DNA of 64,000 bases from Mesorhizobium sp. WSM3860 (lineage in GTDB: Bacteria; Pseudomonadota; Alphaproteobacteria; Rhizobiales; Rhizobiaceae). Every line of letters starts with the position of its first letter. Within the stretch, counting starts at the first letter, position 1. The notes beneath the pieces were generated by a model that saw only the letters and a program-made list of their open reading frames with translations, had not been told where the DNA came from and ran no database searches. Shown here piece by piece: positions 50,001 to 58,652 of the stretch. The DNA lies in contig NZ_NSGF01000014.1 of the NCBI RefSeq assembly GCF_002294995.1, positions 106,015 through 170,014 of the forward strand, given 5' to 3'. Position numbers and translations under genes: made by a program.

Positions 50001-53000
50001 TTACTCCGCCCAGAGGCGCAGCGCCTTCTTGCGGTCGGCCTCGGCGCGCTTGTGGTCGCCCTTGGCTTCCCATACCTCGATGCGCGATCCGTACGCGGCA
50101 GCGAAATTTGGCCTTAACCTGATCGCCTGGTTGAGATCGGCGATGGCACCGTCATAGTCGGCGTTGCGGGCGCGGATTGTGCCGCGGCCGAAATAACCGA
50201 AAACATTGTTGCGATCGAGTCTAAGCACGGTCTCGAAATCGCTGAGTGCTCCCGTGTCTTCATGGCGCTTCATGCGGAACATGGCGCGACCGGCATAGGC
50301 CCTTGGGTTCGCAGGGTCGAGACGGACAGCTTTCTCGTAATCCGCTAGTGCTCCGTCATAGTCCCCCTGGTAGCTGAGGTTGCGGCCACGATCGCTGTAG
50401 GTCACACCAATGTTTGGATCGATTGCGATCGCTTGGCTGAGGTCGGCGACGGCATGGGCATAATCGCCCTTTATCTCCCAAGCGAAGGCGCGGGCCACAT
50501 ATGCGTCCCGATATGCGGGGAATAGGGCGATTGCCTTGCCATATTGCGCGATGGCGTCGTCATAGTCGTCTTTGTTGTCCAGCACCTGCCCCTTTTCGAA
50601 AGCCGCCCTGGCTGCTGGTGGAATGCTGCCCTCTGAGGTCTTCGCTTGGCTCGCGATCTCGCCTGACGTCTTTGCCTTGGCCGCCACTGCAAGCTTGCGG
50701 CCCTTGCGGGCAAGGCTCATTTTCGGATCGAGCTTCAGCGCCTGATCGTAGTCCGCGATCGCCTTGTCGAAATCGCCCTTGGCGAACCAGGCGCTGCCAC
50801 GCCCGAAATAGGTCGGCGCGTAACCGGCGTCGATTTCGATGGCGCGGCTGAAATCGGCAATGGCGCGATTAGCCTCCTTCTTTTTGCTCCAGGCGACGGC
50901 GCGGCCGAAATAGGCGTCGTGATTGGTCGGATAAAGCGTGATAACCTTGCTGTAGTCGTCGATTGCGGCGTCGTATTTGCCTTTGTCGGCAAGCGATATG
51001 CCGCGTCCGATATAGGCGGACGCCCGCTTCGGATCGAGCGCGATCGCACGGCTGTATTCAGCTATGGCGCGATCATATTTCCCCTTCTTGTAAAAGGCAT
51101 CGCCGCGATCAATGACGACCTGGACGTTCTTCGGATCCGAGCCGACGGCGGCGGGCGCCGCGTGACCTTTCTTCAACGCGGCCACCGCCGCCTTGCGGGC
51201 AGTCCCGAAGTCTGGATTGTCGGGATGCAGTCTTATCGCCTGGTCGAAGTCTGCAATGGCGCCTTCATAATCTTTGCTGTCGGCCCGCTCTACGCCGCGC
51301 CCGTAATAGTTGAGGGCATCTTTCGGATCGATTTCGATCGCCGTCGAATAGGCATTGATCGCTTGGCCAGCATCGCCTTTCGCGTGCCAGGCCATGCCCA
51401 TGCAGAAATACGCATCCACCGCCTTCGGATCAAGTTCTGCGGCCAGCCTACAATCGACGAGAGCGCCGTCGGCAGCGCCTGATGTGGCCTTGGCCAAGCC
51501 ACGGCGAATACGGGCCGAGACCAAATTCGGCAGGACCCGGATCACTCTGTCATAGTCCGCGATCGCCCGATCATAAACTTGCTTGGAGTCCCAGGCCTTG
51601 CCACGGCCGAAATAGGCGAGGGGATTGCCGGGATCGAGTGCGATGGCCTTACCATAGGCGTCGATTGCCTGGTCATATTGGCGCGCATCCCACAAGCTGT
51701 CACCGTTGCGCACTGCAGCTAAAACGCGCGAGTCGGTCGCCTGAATGAGCGCTGCCATCTCAGCGGTGGAGAGCTTGCTGTTGGAGTGTACTTGGTGTGG
51801 GTCGAAGTGCGAGGTAGCAGGTTCGGCGCGCGCCACGGCGGCCGCCATATCCGCCGCTACCTTGCGGGCAACGGGATAGTCGCCATTGTTCGGATCGAAC
51901 TGTATCGCCTGGTCGAAATCGGCGGTGGCGCCGTCATAGTCCTTCCTGTCGGCCCGTGCCATGCCGCGCCCATAATAGCTGGCGGCGTCTTTCGGATCGA
52001 TCGCGATCGCTAATGAATAGGCCGCGATCGCCCGCCCGCCGTCGCCCTTGGCGTGCCAGGCCATGCCCTTGCAGAAGAACGCGTCGCGCGCCTTCGGGTC
52101 AAGCGTGGCGGCATGGCCGCAATCGGCAAGCGCGCCCTCGACATCGCCCAACATGGTTTTGGCCATTCCCCGGCGAATATGGGCCGAGACCAGATCCGGA
52201 ACGAGCTGGATCACCCGATCATAGTCGGCGATCGCTAGGTCGTAGGCGCGCTTGGCGGCCCAGGCCTTGCCGCGGCCGAAATAGGCGAATGGGCTACTGG
52301 GGTCGAGCGCGATCGCCTTCTCATATTCTGCGATGGCATGCTCATATTTGCCCGCGTCCGAAAAGGTGTCGCCGCTCTGCACCGCGCTCAGGACGCGTGG
52401 GTCGGTCGCCTGGGCCGCCTCCAGCATCTTTGAGGCGGACAGCGTTCGGGTTGGGCTCGCTTTGCCTTGGCCGAGTTGCTTGGCCAAGGTTTCAACGGCG
52501 GCCGCAACAGAGGGCTGCGACTGTTGCATGCCCACTGGCGGAGCCGGCCTGTTTTCGCCAACGGCAGCCTGCTCGTCACAGCTTCCAGTCCGCTTCAGGT
52601 CGAGTTCGATGGCGCGCCGGCAATCGGCCGCCGCGCCGACCCGGTCGCCCTTGAGCATCCGGGCGCGGCTGCGGCCGAAATAGGCGTCGGCATTGTCGGG
52701 ATCGAGGCTGATGGCCTGGTCGAAATCGAGCAGCGCGCCGTCCACGCCATATTTCGACAGCCGCATCTGGGCGCGCTCGAGCAGGGTCCGCGCGGTCGCC
52801 GGACCCCTGCCTGGCTTCGCGGCGGTCGGCTTGCCTTGCTCGCCGGGCAGGTGTTCCCAGCACGTGCCTGCCCGCTTCGGGTCGAGCTCGACGGCTCGCC
52901 GGCAGTCGCCGACGGCGAGGTCCAAATTGCCAAGCAAGGCCTCCGCGATCGACCGGTTGTAATAGGCATCGGCATTGTAGGGATCGAGGCCGACGACAAA

Positions 53001-54485
53001 GCTGAATGTGTCTATCGCGCCCTTGGGGTCGACCTGCATCTTCTGCAACCCCGATTTCATATTCCAGTCGATGGCGGCGGAATTGTCGCGCTTGGCGTAG
53101 AGTTGCGGCGGCTCATACGTGGGAGGCGCGGTAGGCTTGGCCGTCTGCGGCTCAGCTGGGATTGGGACATGAGCCTGACTGGTCGTAGCGCCTGGTGACT
53201 GCAGCACGGGTTGGCCTTTGGCCCTTCGCTTGCCAATCTGGACGCTCAGCCTTTCCTTTCGGTAGCCGGCGTTGGCCGGATCGAGCGCGATTGCCTTGTC
53301 CAGGTCCGCTATTGCCTTGTCAGGATCGCTCGCCTCCCAGACAAGTGCCCTCTCGAAATACGATTTTGGATCGTCGGAACTGATGGAAATCGCTTTGTCG
53401 AGATCGGCAAGCGCCTCCTTCGAATTGCCGACTCGAGCCATAGTCATGCCGCGCACGCGGTAAGCCGGGGCGTTGGCCGGGTCGCGGCGTACGGCTTCAT
53501 CTAGATCGGCGATGGCGCGGGCATAATTCTTCTTTAAGCCCCAGCTCTTGGCACGGTTGAAGTAGAAAGCGGAACTTGCTGGATTGAGCCGGATCGCCTC
53601 GTCGAATGCGGCTATGGCGCGGGTATGGTCGCCCTTTTCCTGCCATTCTATACCGACCGCATTTTGGGCGGTGGCGGTTTTCTCGCCACCCCCGTCGCGC
53701 GGCTCGCCAAAAGCCTCGGCGATCCGGCGTGAGCAATCACGCCCTTTGCCTGCATCGACGCCGGCGATGTGCTTGCAATCGGCTTCCGCGCGCTTGCGCT
53801 CGCCCTTGGCGATCCATGAAAGTGCGCGGTCATGGTAAGGCGCCATGGGGTCCGCGCGGACGCTCTCTGCTTTGTCGTAATCGGCTTGGGCCCGCGCGGC
53901 GTCGCCCTTGTCCTCCCAGGCGACGCCGCGCACGCCATAGGCCATCTCGTTGGCGGGATCGATGTCGATCGCCTTGTCGCAATCGACAATCGCGCGGTCG
54001 TGCTCGCCTTTCTTGTTGAGTGCCCTGGCGCGGTCGGCATAGAGGTTGGCATCGTCCGGCGTGAGCGCGATTGCGCGAGTGTAGTCCGCGACGGCTCGCT
54101 CGAAATCTGCCTTGCTCTCCCAGGCAATGGCGCGGTTGGTAGAGGCGGGCACGTATGTCGGATCAAGCGCGAGCACCTCGGTCATGTCGGCGATGACGCG
54201 GTCGATATCGTTCTTCTGCGTGTAAGCCAGGCCACGCGAGAAATAGGCATTCACGCGAAGATCGGGAATCTCCGCGCTGTCCTCGGCGATGGGGGTGCAG
54301 GCGGCAATCTGCTGGTCGGCTGAGACGGTGCCGTCGCTGAAGCAGGTAGCGTAATCCTTGCTCTCGGCGAGCGCCGGACTGCCCAGGCCGCCAACCGCCG
54401 CAATCCCCGCCAGCGCCGCCAAAAGCGGCCCAAATGAAAGCCATGCAACGAATGCGCGGGCGAACGCGCCGGTGCGGCGTGACAT
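50001..54485 (-). CDS. Giant secreted tetratricopeptide-repeat protein (1494 residues)
   Basis: After a signal peptide (FVAWLSFGPLLAALAGIAAV then GSPALAESKD), almost the whole protein is 34-residue TPR units on the theme AIADYDKAIALDPxNAxAYxGRG. I count about 30 units in several blocks, split by Pro/Ala/Gln-rich linkers near residues 425-455, 575-590 and 655-690. Two blocks of about 200 residues (starting ATDPRVLSAVQSGDTF and ATDSRVLAAVRNGDSL) are internal duplicates. The product is probably a periplasmic scaffold. It heads an operon with the gene at 49191. Partners are unknown. Confidence 0.88.
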   Translation of the reverse strand: MSRRTGAFARAFVAWLSFGPLLAALAGIAAVGGLGSPALAESKDYATCFSDGTVSADQQIAACTPIAEDSAEIPDLRVNAYFSRGLAYTQKNDIDRVIADMTEVLALDPTYVPASTNRAIAWESKADFERAVADYTRAIALTPDDANLYADRARALNKKGEHDRAIVDCDKAIDIDPANEMAYGVRGVAWEDKGDAARAQADYDKAESVRADPMAPYHDRALSWIAKGERKRAEADCKHIAGVDAGKGRDCSRRIAEAFGEPRDGGGEKTATAQNAVGIEWQEKGDHTRAIAAFDEAIRLNPASSAFYFNRAKSWGLKKNYARAIADLDEAVRRDPANAPAYRVRGMTMARVGNSKEALADLDKAISISSDDPKSYFERALVWEASDPDKAIADLDKAIALDPANAGYRKERLSVQIGKRRAKGQPVLQSPGATTSQAHVPIPAEPQTAKPTAPPTYEPPQLYAKRDNSAAIDWNMKSGLQKMQVDPKGAIDTFSFVVGLDPYNADAYYNRSIAEALLGNLDLAVGDCRRAVELDPKRAGTCWEHLPGEQGKPTAAKPGRGPATARTLLERAQMRLSKYGVDGALLDFDQAISLDPDNADAYFGRSRARMLKGDRVGAAADCRRAIELDLKRTGSCDEQAAVGENRPAPPVGMQQSQPSVAAAVETLAKQLGQGKASPTRTLSASKMLEAAQATDPRVLSAVQSGDTFSDAGKYEHAIAEYEKAIALDPSSPFAYFGRGKAWAAKRAYDLAIADYDRVIQLVPDLVSAHIRRGMAKTMLGDVEGALADCGHAATLDPKARDAFFCKGMAWHAKGDGGRAIAAYSLAIAIDPKDAASYYGRGMARADRKDYDGATADFDQAIQFDPNNGDYPVARKVAADMAAAVARAEPATSHFDPHQVHSNSKLSTAEMAALIQATDSRVLAAVRNGDSLWDARQYDQAIDAYGKAIALDPGNPLAYFGRGKAWDSKQVYDRAIADYDRVIRVLPNLVSARIRRGLAKATSGAADGALVDCRLAAELDPKAVDAYFCMGMAWHAKGDAGQAINAYSTAIEIDPKDALNYYGRGVERADSKDYEGAIADFDQAIRLHPDNPDFGTARKAAVAALKKGHAAPAAVGSDPKNVQVVIDRGDAFYKKGKYDRAIAEYSRAIALDPKRASAYIGRGISLADKGKYDAAIDDYSKVITLYPTNHDAYFGRAVAWSKKKEANRAIADFSRAIEIDAGYAPTYFGRGSAWFAKGDFDKAIADYDQALKLDPKMSLARKGRKLAVAAKAKTSGEIASQAKTSEGSIPPAARAAFEKGQVLDNKDDYDDAIAQYGKAIALFPAYRDAYVARAFAWEIKGDYAHAVADLSQAIAIDPNIGVTYSDRGRNLSYQGDYDGALADYEKAVRLDPANPRAYAGRAMFRMKRHEDTGALSDFETVLRLDRNNVFGYFGRGTIRARNADYDGAIADLNQAIRLRPNFAAAYGSRIEVWEAKGDHKRAEADRKKALRLWAE

Positions 54486-54538
54486 GGTTTTGATCCTCCC
54501 CCCGGAGTTGCCGCGGTGGCGGCTGCAATCGCCTATAT

Positions 54539-54554
54539 AGTTCTGTTTTTGTTC
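54539..54554. promoter_or_regulatory. Shared motif AGTTCTGTTTTTGTTC upstream of the TPR gene
   Basis: The 16-base motif matches 15 of 16 bases at 56078-56093, upstream of the DUF2167 gene. Both are 50-100 bases before their minus-strand genes, so common control is likely. Confidence 0.45.
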
Positions 54555-54692
54555 CTAAATGCAAGCAGAAATTGCGGAAGCTTATTCTGGGCTCGCTCTC
54601 GGCCGAAGGACGCAACTCTCCAGCCTGGCAGCCTACTTCGTCCCGAGTGCGATCGCCGACATCCTGTCCGCCTCGGCGCGTTCGCGGTTTCC

Positions 54693-55105
54693 TTAGCCTT
54701 CCACGACACGCTTCGGGCGCCATAGAAATCGGCGAACTTCTGAAGAGTGCGATCGCCTGTCGTAGTCGACGATGGCTTGGTGGTGATCGCCCTTGTGCGC
54801 CTTGTCGCTGTCGGCGATGGCGCGGTTGTTATCGCCTTTTGCCGCCCACGCGTAAGCGCGCTTGAAGTAGGCTATCGCCCGTTTGTCGGGGCGCTCAGCC
54901 TTGTCCTCGATGATTTGCGTGCAGGCTCGAGCCGGCGGGTCGGATCGGCCGCATTGCCGATGCAGGCCGCACAGCTCAAATTGGCGGCGATCCCCATGGC
55001 GCCTCGCCGGTCGAGGACGACGAGGCCGGCCAGCAGCAGCAACAGCGGCATTCGCCATTTTCGCACCAGCCGTATCAACCGGCTCTCATCCGCCCGGCCT
55101 GCCAT
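54693..55105 (-). pseudogene. Decayed TPR protein, frameshifted and truncated
   Basis: One frame (ATG 55105) gives MAGRADESRLIRLVRKWRMP and a membrane/signal stretch LLLLLAGLVVLDRR ending with Cys residues (NLSCAACIGNA). Another frame continues ACTQIIEDKAERPDKRAIAY then FKRAYAWAAKGDNNRAIADS, the start of a TPR protein like the giant one (AACTPIAEDSAEIPDLRVNA). A shift near 54940 separates them, and the TPR array stops after about two units. It lies 17 bases after the DUF2167 gene. Confidence 0.7.
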
Positions 55106-55122
55106 TTGCCGGCCTTCCGCGA

Positions 55123-55995
55123 TCAGCTGCCCGCCTTATTCCGGCTGAACAGCCGCCTTAGCCAGACCAGCGGCAGCAACAGCAGGAAGGCGCCCTTCTT
55201 CAGCACCACCAGGGCGAGCGCGATGAGGCCGACGCCGGCGGCCTTGCCGAATTTGACGCCGAGCATCGCCGCCAGGACGCCGAGCGCGCCGTAACCGGCC
55301 ACTTTGTCGCCGCTGGAATGTTCGAAATAGGAGGAGCCGGCCTTCGGCTTGTAGGCGGCCGCCGATGCCTCGACGATCTTCAGCACGGAGTTGGCCGCGA
55401 TGTTGCCGTCCACCGGCACGATCTTCATCGGGACATAACCCTGCCGGTCGAAGATCGAGACGGAGATGTTGATCGTCCTGTCGCCGCCCCAGTTCAGGAT
55501 GTTGGCGTAGTAGAGGATGTTCCTGGCCTTGTCGACTTGCGGATAGACCAGCCAGCCGTCGAGGCGGATCTCCTGTCCGATGCGCTCAGACTGCGCCTTC
55601 ACCGATTCCTTGAAGCTTTCCTCGATGGCGCTGATCTCTTCGCCGCGGCCGGCGCTATCCCAGTCGGCCAGGCTGACATAGCCGTCCGAGACCGGCTGCT
55701 CGACGGTGAGGTTGTCGATCTCCGGCGTGAAGCCGAAGATCAGCTGGTCGATCGTGCCGCACTGGTCACGGTCCCAGCCGAACTCCTTCACCACCAGATT
55801 GCACCTGTCCTCCGGCTTCAGGTAGATGGCGCCGCCGCCGGCCGGATTGATCGTGCCCCTGGCGGCGTTGAGCGGCTGGGTGAAATTCTGCGGGTGATAG
55901 TCCGCATCCCCGGCATGCACGATCGCCGGCTCCGCCAGCATAAAGGCCTGCGCCAGCAGGATGAAACGCAGATTTTCCCTGATCGATTTGTACAT
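55123..55995 (-). CDS. DUF2167 membrane-anchored protein
   Basis: ATG 55995 follows GGGAGGGGG and gives 290 residues. A Sec signal (LRFILLAQAFMLAEPAIVHA) leads to a periplasmic domain with GTINPAGGGAIYLKPEDRCN and DGWLVYPQVDKARNILYYAN. Two membrane helices near the C-terminus (YGALGVLAAMLGVKFGKAAG, VGLIALALVVLKKGAFLLLL) and a basic end complete the DUF2167 pattern. DUF2167 proteins are of unknown function. It is followed by the TPR remnant. Confidence 0.82.
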   Translation of the reverse strand: MYKSIRENLRFILLAQAFMLAEPAIVHAGDADYHPQNFTQPLNAARGTINPAGGGAIYLKPEDRCNLVVKEFGWDRDQCGTIDQLIFGFTPEIDNLTVEQPVSDGYVSLADWDSAGRGEEISAIEESFKESVKAQSERIGQEIRLDGWLVYPQVDKARNILYYANILNWGGDRTINISVSIFDRQGYVPMKIVPVDGNIAANSVLKIVEASAAAYKPKAGSSYFEHSSGDKVAGYGALGVLAAMLGVKFGKAAGVGLIALALVVLKKGAFLLLLPLVWLRRLFSRNKAGS

Positions 55996-56077
55996 GCTCC
56001 CCCTCCCGGCAACGGGACCCCAAACCCTCACGCCTTCGTGATCTAAGGGGATTTCGGCCGCAAGTACAAGTCCGAAA

Positions 56078-56093
56078 AGTTCTTTTTTTGTTC
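56078..56093. promoter_or_regulatory. Shared motif AGTTCTTTTTTTGTTC upstream of the DUF2167 gene
   Basis: Second copy of the motif at 54539, 83 bases before the start at 55995 (minus strand). TTCGTTAAGATC follows. Confidence 0.45.
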
Positions 56094-56143
56094 TTCGTTA
56101 AGATCGCAGCGCTACTGCTGCAGGTTCGCAGCGATATTGTCTC

Positions 56144-56776
56144 TCACATATCGATCATCGACCGCTTCACCCGCCCGATGATGGTGATCGCGCCTTCGAG
56201 CTCCGGCGGCGGAATATCGAGATAGGACGCCGGCTGGAACGGCGGATTATCGTTCGGCCGCCAGCGCTTGTAGGTGGCGCGGCCGGTTTCGTCGGCGATC
56301 ACATAGCAGCCATTGGTCACCAGCCGCTTGTCGCGCAGGTTGACGAAGATGATCGAATCCGGCGGCGAGATCTTGTTCATCGACGGTCCGTCGACGCGCA
56401 GCGCAATCCACTCGCCTTCCTCGAGGTCGGCAGTGGGGATGGTCGGATAGTCGGAGAGGTTGACCACGCTGTCCTGGCTGCCGAGCTCGCCGGCGCTGAT
56501 CCATGATACGATCGGCACGTCGATGGTGATAGGCGAGGGGGCGAGGTGCACAGGCGCGGCTTCGGCGCCGTCGCCGTCAAACAACAGCCAGCCGGGGTCG
56601 ACGCCGAACAGCCGGCCGTATTTCTCCGCCGCCTTGCGCGACAGCGGCCGGTTGCCGTTCTCGTGGCTGATGAGTGTGTTCTTGTTGATGTCGCGCAAGG
56701 CGCGGGCCGCATCGCTGGGCGAGGCATAGCCGGCCTGGGCGCGCGCCTGCTGCAGTCTGTGCCGAGAATCCATCAT
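56144..56776 (-). CDS. Phage-type repressor: HTH plus S24 (LexA/CI-like) peptidase domain
   Basis: This 210-residue protein has an N-terminal XRE helix-turn-helix (about 3-60: LQQARAQAGYASPSDAARAL, NKNTLISHENGNRPLSRKAA) and a C-terminal S24 domain with cleavage-site-like SAGELGS, the catalytic Ser132 in VDGPSMN and Lys170 in RATYKRW. Such repressors cleave themselves on RecA activation. No Shine-Dalgarno sequence lies before the paired ATGs (56776, 56773), so it may be leaderless. It is divergent from the Cro-like gene; CGTAC palindromes lie between. Confidence 0.9.
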   Translation of the reverse strand: MMDSRHRLQQARAQAGYASPSDAARALRDINKNTLISHENGNRPLSRKAAEKYGRLFGVDPGWLLFDGDGAEAAPVHLAPSPITIDVPIVSWISAGELGSQDSVVNLSDYPTIPTADLEEGEWIALRVDGPSMNKISPPDSIIFVNLRDKRLVTNGCYVIADETGRATYKRWRPNDNPPFQPASYLDIPPPELEGAITIIGRVKRSMIDM

Positions 56777-56833
56777 CGTACAAAATGCCTGAAAATTATC
56801 GTCCAAACTGTACGATTTCGCTTGCGCGGCATT

Positions 56834-56848
56834 CGTACATAACGTACG
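56834..56848. promoter_or_regulatory. Palindromic operator CGTAC-ATAAC-GTACG
   Basis: Exact 5-base arms around five bases, 8 bases before the Cro-like gene. Further CGTAC and GTACG half-sites are at 56777-56781 and 56810-56814. The same core occurs at 47514-47528. Confidence 0.65.
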
Positions 56849-56856
56849 CTTAGCGC

Positions 56857-57141
56857 ATGAATGAGCATACCGCAAGCATTTCCGCATTCCCTGCGAACAT
56901 CCAGCAACTGCCCACGAGCATCTCGGGGCTAATTGATTCCTGGCAGAGCATCGCCGCCTTCGCCGCCGATGTCGGCTGCGGCTATGAAGCCGCCCGCCAG
57001 ATGCGCCGTCGCGGACGCATCGCGCCGCAGCACTGGCCGCATGTGGTGGCCGCGAGCCGCAGGCGCGGCATTGCCGGCGTCAGCTACGAATGGCTGGCGG
57101 GCCGTCGCGCCGCTGCCGCCATGCAAGGGGAGGCGGCATGA
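56857..57141 (+). CDS. carph-isopro-type Cro-like DNA-binding protein
   Basis: This 94-residue protein has the short HTH pattern SWQSIAAFAADVGCGYEAAR then QMRRRGRIAPQHWPHVVAAS, which is the carph-isopro domain of phage-type regulators. It is divergent from the S24 repressor, the place of a Cro protein. It overlaps the next gene by four bases (ATGA). It probably opposes the repressor at the palindromes between them. Confidence 0.82.
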   Translation: MNEHTASISAFPANIQQLPTSISGLIDSWQSIAAFAADVGCGYEAARQMRRRGRIAPQHWPHVVAASRRRGIAGVSYEWLAGRRAAAAMQGEAA

Positions 57142-57551
57142 ACGCGCTTGGCTCGCCTGTCGAATTCCAATCGTCCGGGCTGTCCTCCTCCCCGGCCCGG
57201 ACGCTTTCCGGGGCTTCTGCCCCGGATCCGGCTGAACCGCCCGCACCCCGGTTCACCGGAACGGCCGGAGCCGCTCCTCCCCCGGCTCCGGCCCCCAATT
57301 CGGGCCGGCCCGTCTCCTGCATCCGCACCGAGGACGGCACCGTCATCCTCTTCGACCGCGCGGCGGGCCTGGCGGTGTCGGGGCTCACGCGGGCCGCCGC
57401 CGAGGCGACGCTTCTTCGCCTGCTTGGTGCGGCGCCGGAGCAATTCCAGGAAAAGTGCGAAGCGGTTTTCCGTCCGGAATTGCGTCAAAACAACGAGATG
57501 GAGCGCTTCGCCGTTTCCGCAAAACAGCGAAGCGCTCCAGGCGCCCCCTGA
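57138..57551 (+). CDS. Hypothetical Pro/Ala-rich protein of the phage-like cluster
   Basis: ATG 57138 overlaps the previous stop by four bases, so translation is coupled. The 137 residues begin with a Pro/Ser/Ala-rich stretch (about 10-60) and then have a short globular part (CIRTEDGTVILFDRAAGLAV, LLRLLGAAPEQFQEKCEAVF). Family not recognised. Confidence 0.65.
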   Translation: MNALGSPVEFQSSGLSSSPARTLSGASAPDPAEPPAPRFTGTAGAAPPPAPAPNSGRPVSCIRTEDGTVILFDRAAGLAVSGLTRAAAEATLLRLLGAAPEQFQEKCEAVFRPELRQNNEMERFAVSAKQRSAPGAP

Positions 57552-57655
57552 TCCCAACTTTTTCCCTGACCTGACCAACGGCCTCGCGGCCGAACCCTGG
57601 CGCTTGGCCTCATGCCGAGCGCTTCGCAACCTTTCGCAAGCAACCGGAATGAGAC

Positions 57656-58441
57656 ATGGCCGCCTACACCGAAAAGGAAATCGACGAGATCGCCGCATGG
57701 CTGAAGGAGGGGCTTTCCGCCTCGCGCATTGCCGGCCGCTTCAGCGCGCTGCGCGGCAGCCCGGTCTCGCGCAACGCCATTATCGGCATCGTGCACCGCA
57801 ACGCCGGCCTCTCCGCCATCGGCTTTGCCAACCCGAAGGGCGGCCGCTCCGGCGGCAGGCCGAGGAGGAACGCGCGGCCGGATCGTCCAGGCCGGCGGGG
57901 CAGGGCGGCGGCTGGAGGTGCCACGCTCTCCGAGCCGGCGGCGCTTTCGAAACGGGTCGAGGAAGCCGGCGCCGCAGCAGCCAGTCTCCCCCTTTTTGGG
58001 GAAGATATCCGGCAGGACAGAGGGGGGCGCTGTCCCGGCGACCTATCCGCCGTTGAGCTGTCCGCGCAGGCAGATGCGCGCACTCCACACAAGCCCAGAA
58101 GATCCAAAGCCCGCAAACCCGCGCGGACGCTGCCGCCCGCCTGGCTTTCCCCCGGCACCCGCGAAAAATCCGACGGCCAGCTCTACAAGCTTCCCGCGCC
58201 GCCGCCCCCGGTAAACCCCGGCCGCCAGCCGCATGTCGCGGCCATGCGCTTCCTCGATTGCCTGTTCGAGCGCTGCCGCGCGCCGATCGATTTCGCGCTG
58301 CGCGAGGAGGCGGACGACGATCCTATCGGCGTGCGGCCGGGACCGGACATGCTCTGCTGCGGCCTGCCGACCTCGGCCACGCGCTCCTACTGCGCGCATC
58401 ATCATGCGCGGTTTCACGGCCATCGCGGGAGGGGGCAATGA
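57656..58441 (+). CDS. GcrA-family cell-cycle regulator-like protein carrying an in-frame repeat insertion
   Basis: The 261-residue protein starts with the GcrA HTH: YTEKEIDEIAAWLKEGLSAS, RIAGRF and VSRNAIIGIVHRNAGL. A Pro/Arg/Lys-rich linker follows, and the Cys/His C-terminal part (CLFERCRAPIDFAL, CCGLPTSATRSYCAHHHARF) completes the GcrA plan. Residues 110-127 (SLPLFGEDIRQDRGGRCP) are encoded by a copy of the intergenic repeat and lie in the linker, so function may survive. GcrA works with sigma-70 at methylated promoters; phage-borne copies are common, which fits here. Confidence 0.88.
   Translation: MAAYTEKEIDEIAAWLKEGLSASRIAGRFSALRGSPVSRNAIIGIVHRNAGLSAIGFANPKGGRSGGRPRRNARPDRPGRRGRAAAGGATLSEPAALSKRVEEAGAAAASLPLFGEDIRQDRGGRCPGDLSAVELSAQADARTPHKPRRSKARKPARTLPPAWLSPGTREKSDGQLYKLPAPPPPVNPGRQPHVAAMRFLDCLFERCRAPIDFALREEADDDPIGVRPGPDMLCCGLPTSATRSYCAHHHARFHGHRGRGQ
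57983..58036 (+). repeat. Palindromic repeat inserted in frame within the gcrA-like gene
   Basis: AGTCTCCCCCTTTTTGGGGA then AGATATCCGGCAGGACAGAG and GGGGGCGCTGTCC is the same element as at 31519. It is read without a stop as part of the protein. Confidence 0.9.
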
Positions 58442-58461
58442 TCGCGCCGGCACTGAAACCG

Positions 58462-58515
58462 CCAATCTCCCCCCTTGCGGGGAAGATGTCGCCGAAGGCG
58501 ACAGAGGGGGTCGCG
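58462..58515 (+). repeat. Intergenic palindromic repeat (GTCGCCGAAGGCGAC variant)
   Basis: CTCCCCCCTTGCGGGGAAGATG is followed by GTCGCCGAAGGCGACAGAGG instead of the GGCAGGACAG form. It is a second subtype of the same repeat. Confidence 0.85.
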
Positions 58516-58576
58516 GCGCGTGAAGCGCCAGCCTCTTCTTGCGGCATCTGCAAGGCGCTGGAGCTCTACGTGAGAC

Positions 58577-58622
58577 GACCCCCTCTGGCCTGCCGGCCAT
58601 CTCCCCCGCAAGGGGGGAGATC
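58577..58622 (-). repeat. Intergenic palindromic repeat, inverted
   Basis: CCCCCTCTGGCCTGCCGG then CCATCTCCCCCGCAAGGGGG in reverse orientation. It ends 31 bases before the replication-like gene. Confidence 0.85.
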
Positions 58623-58652
58623 CGAGCTCCTCCGCCTTCGCGAGCCCACCTC

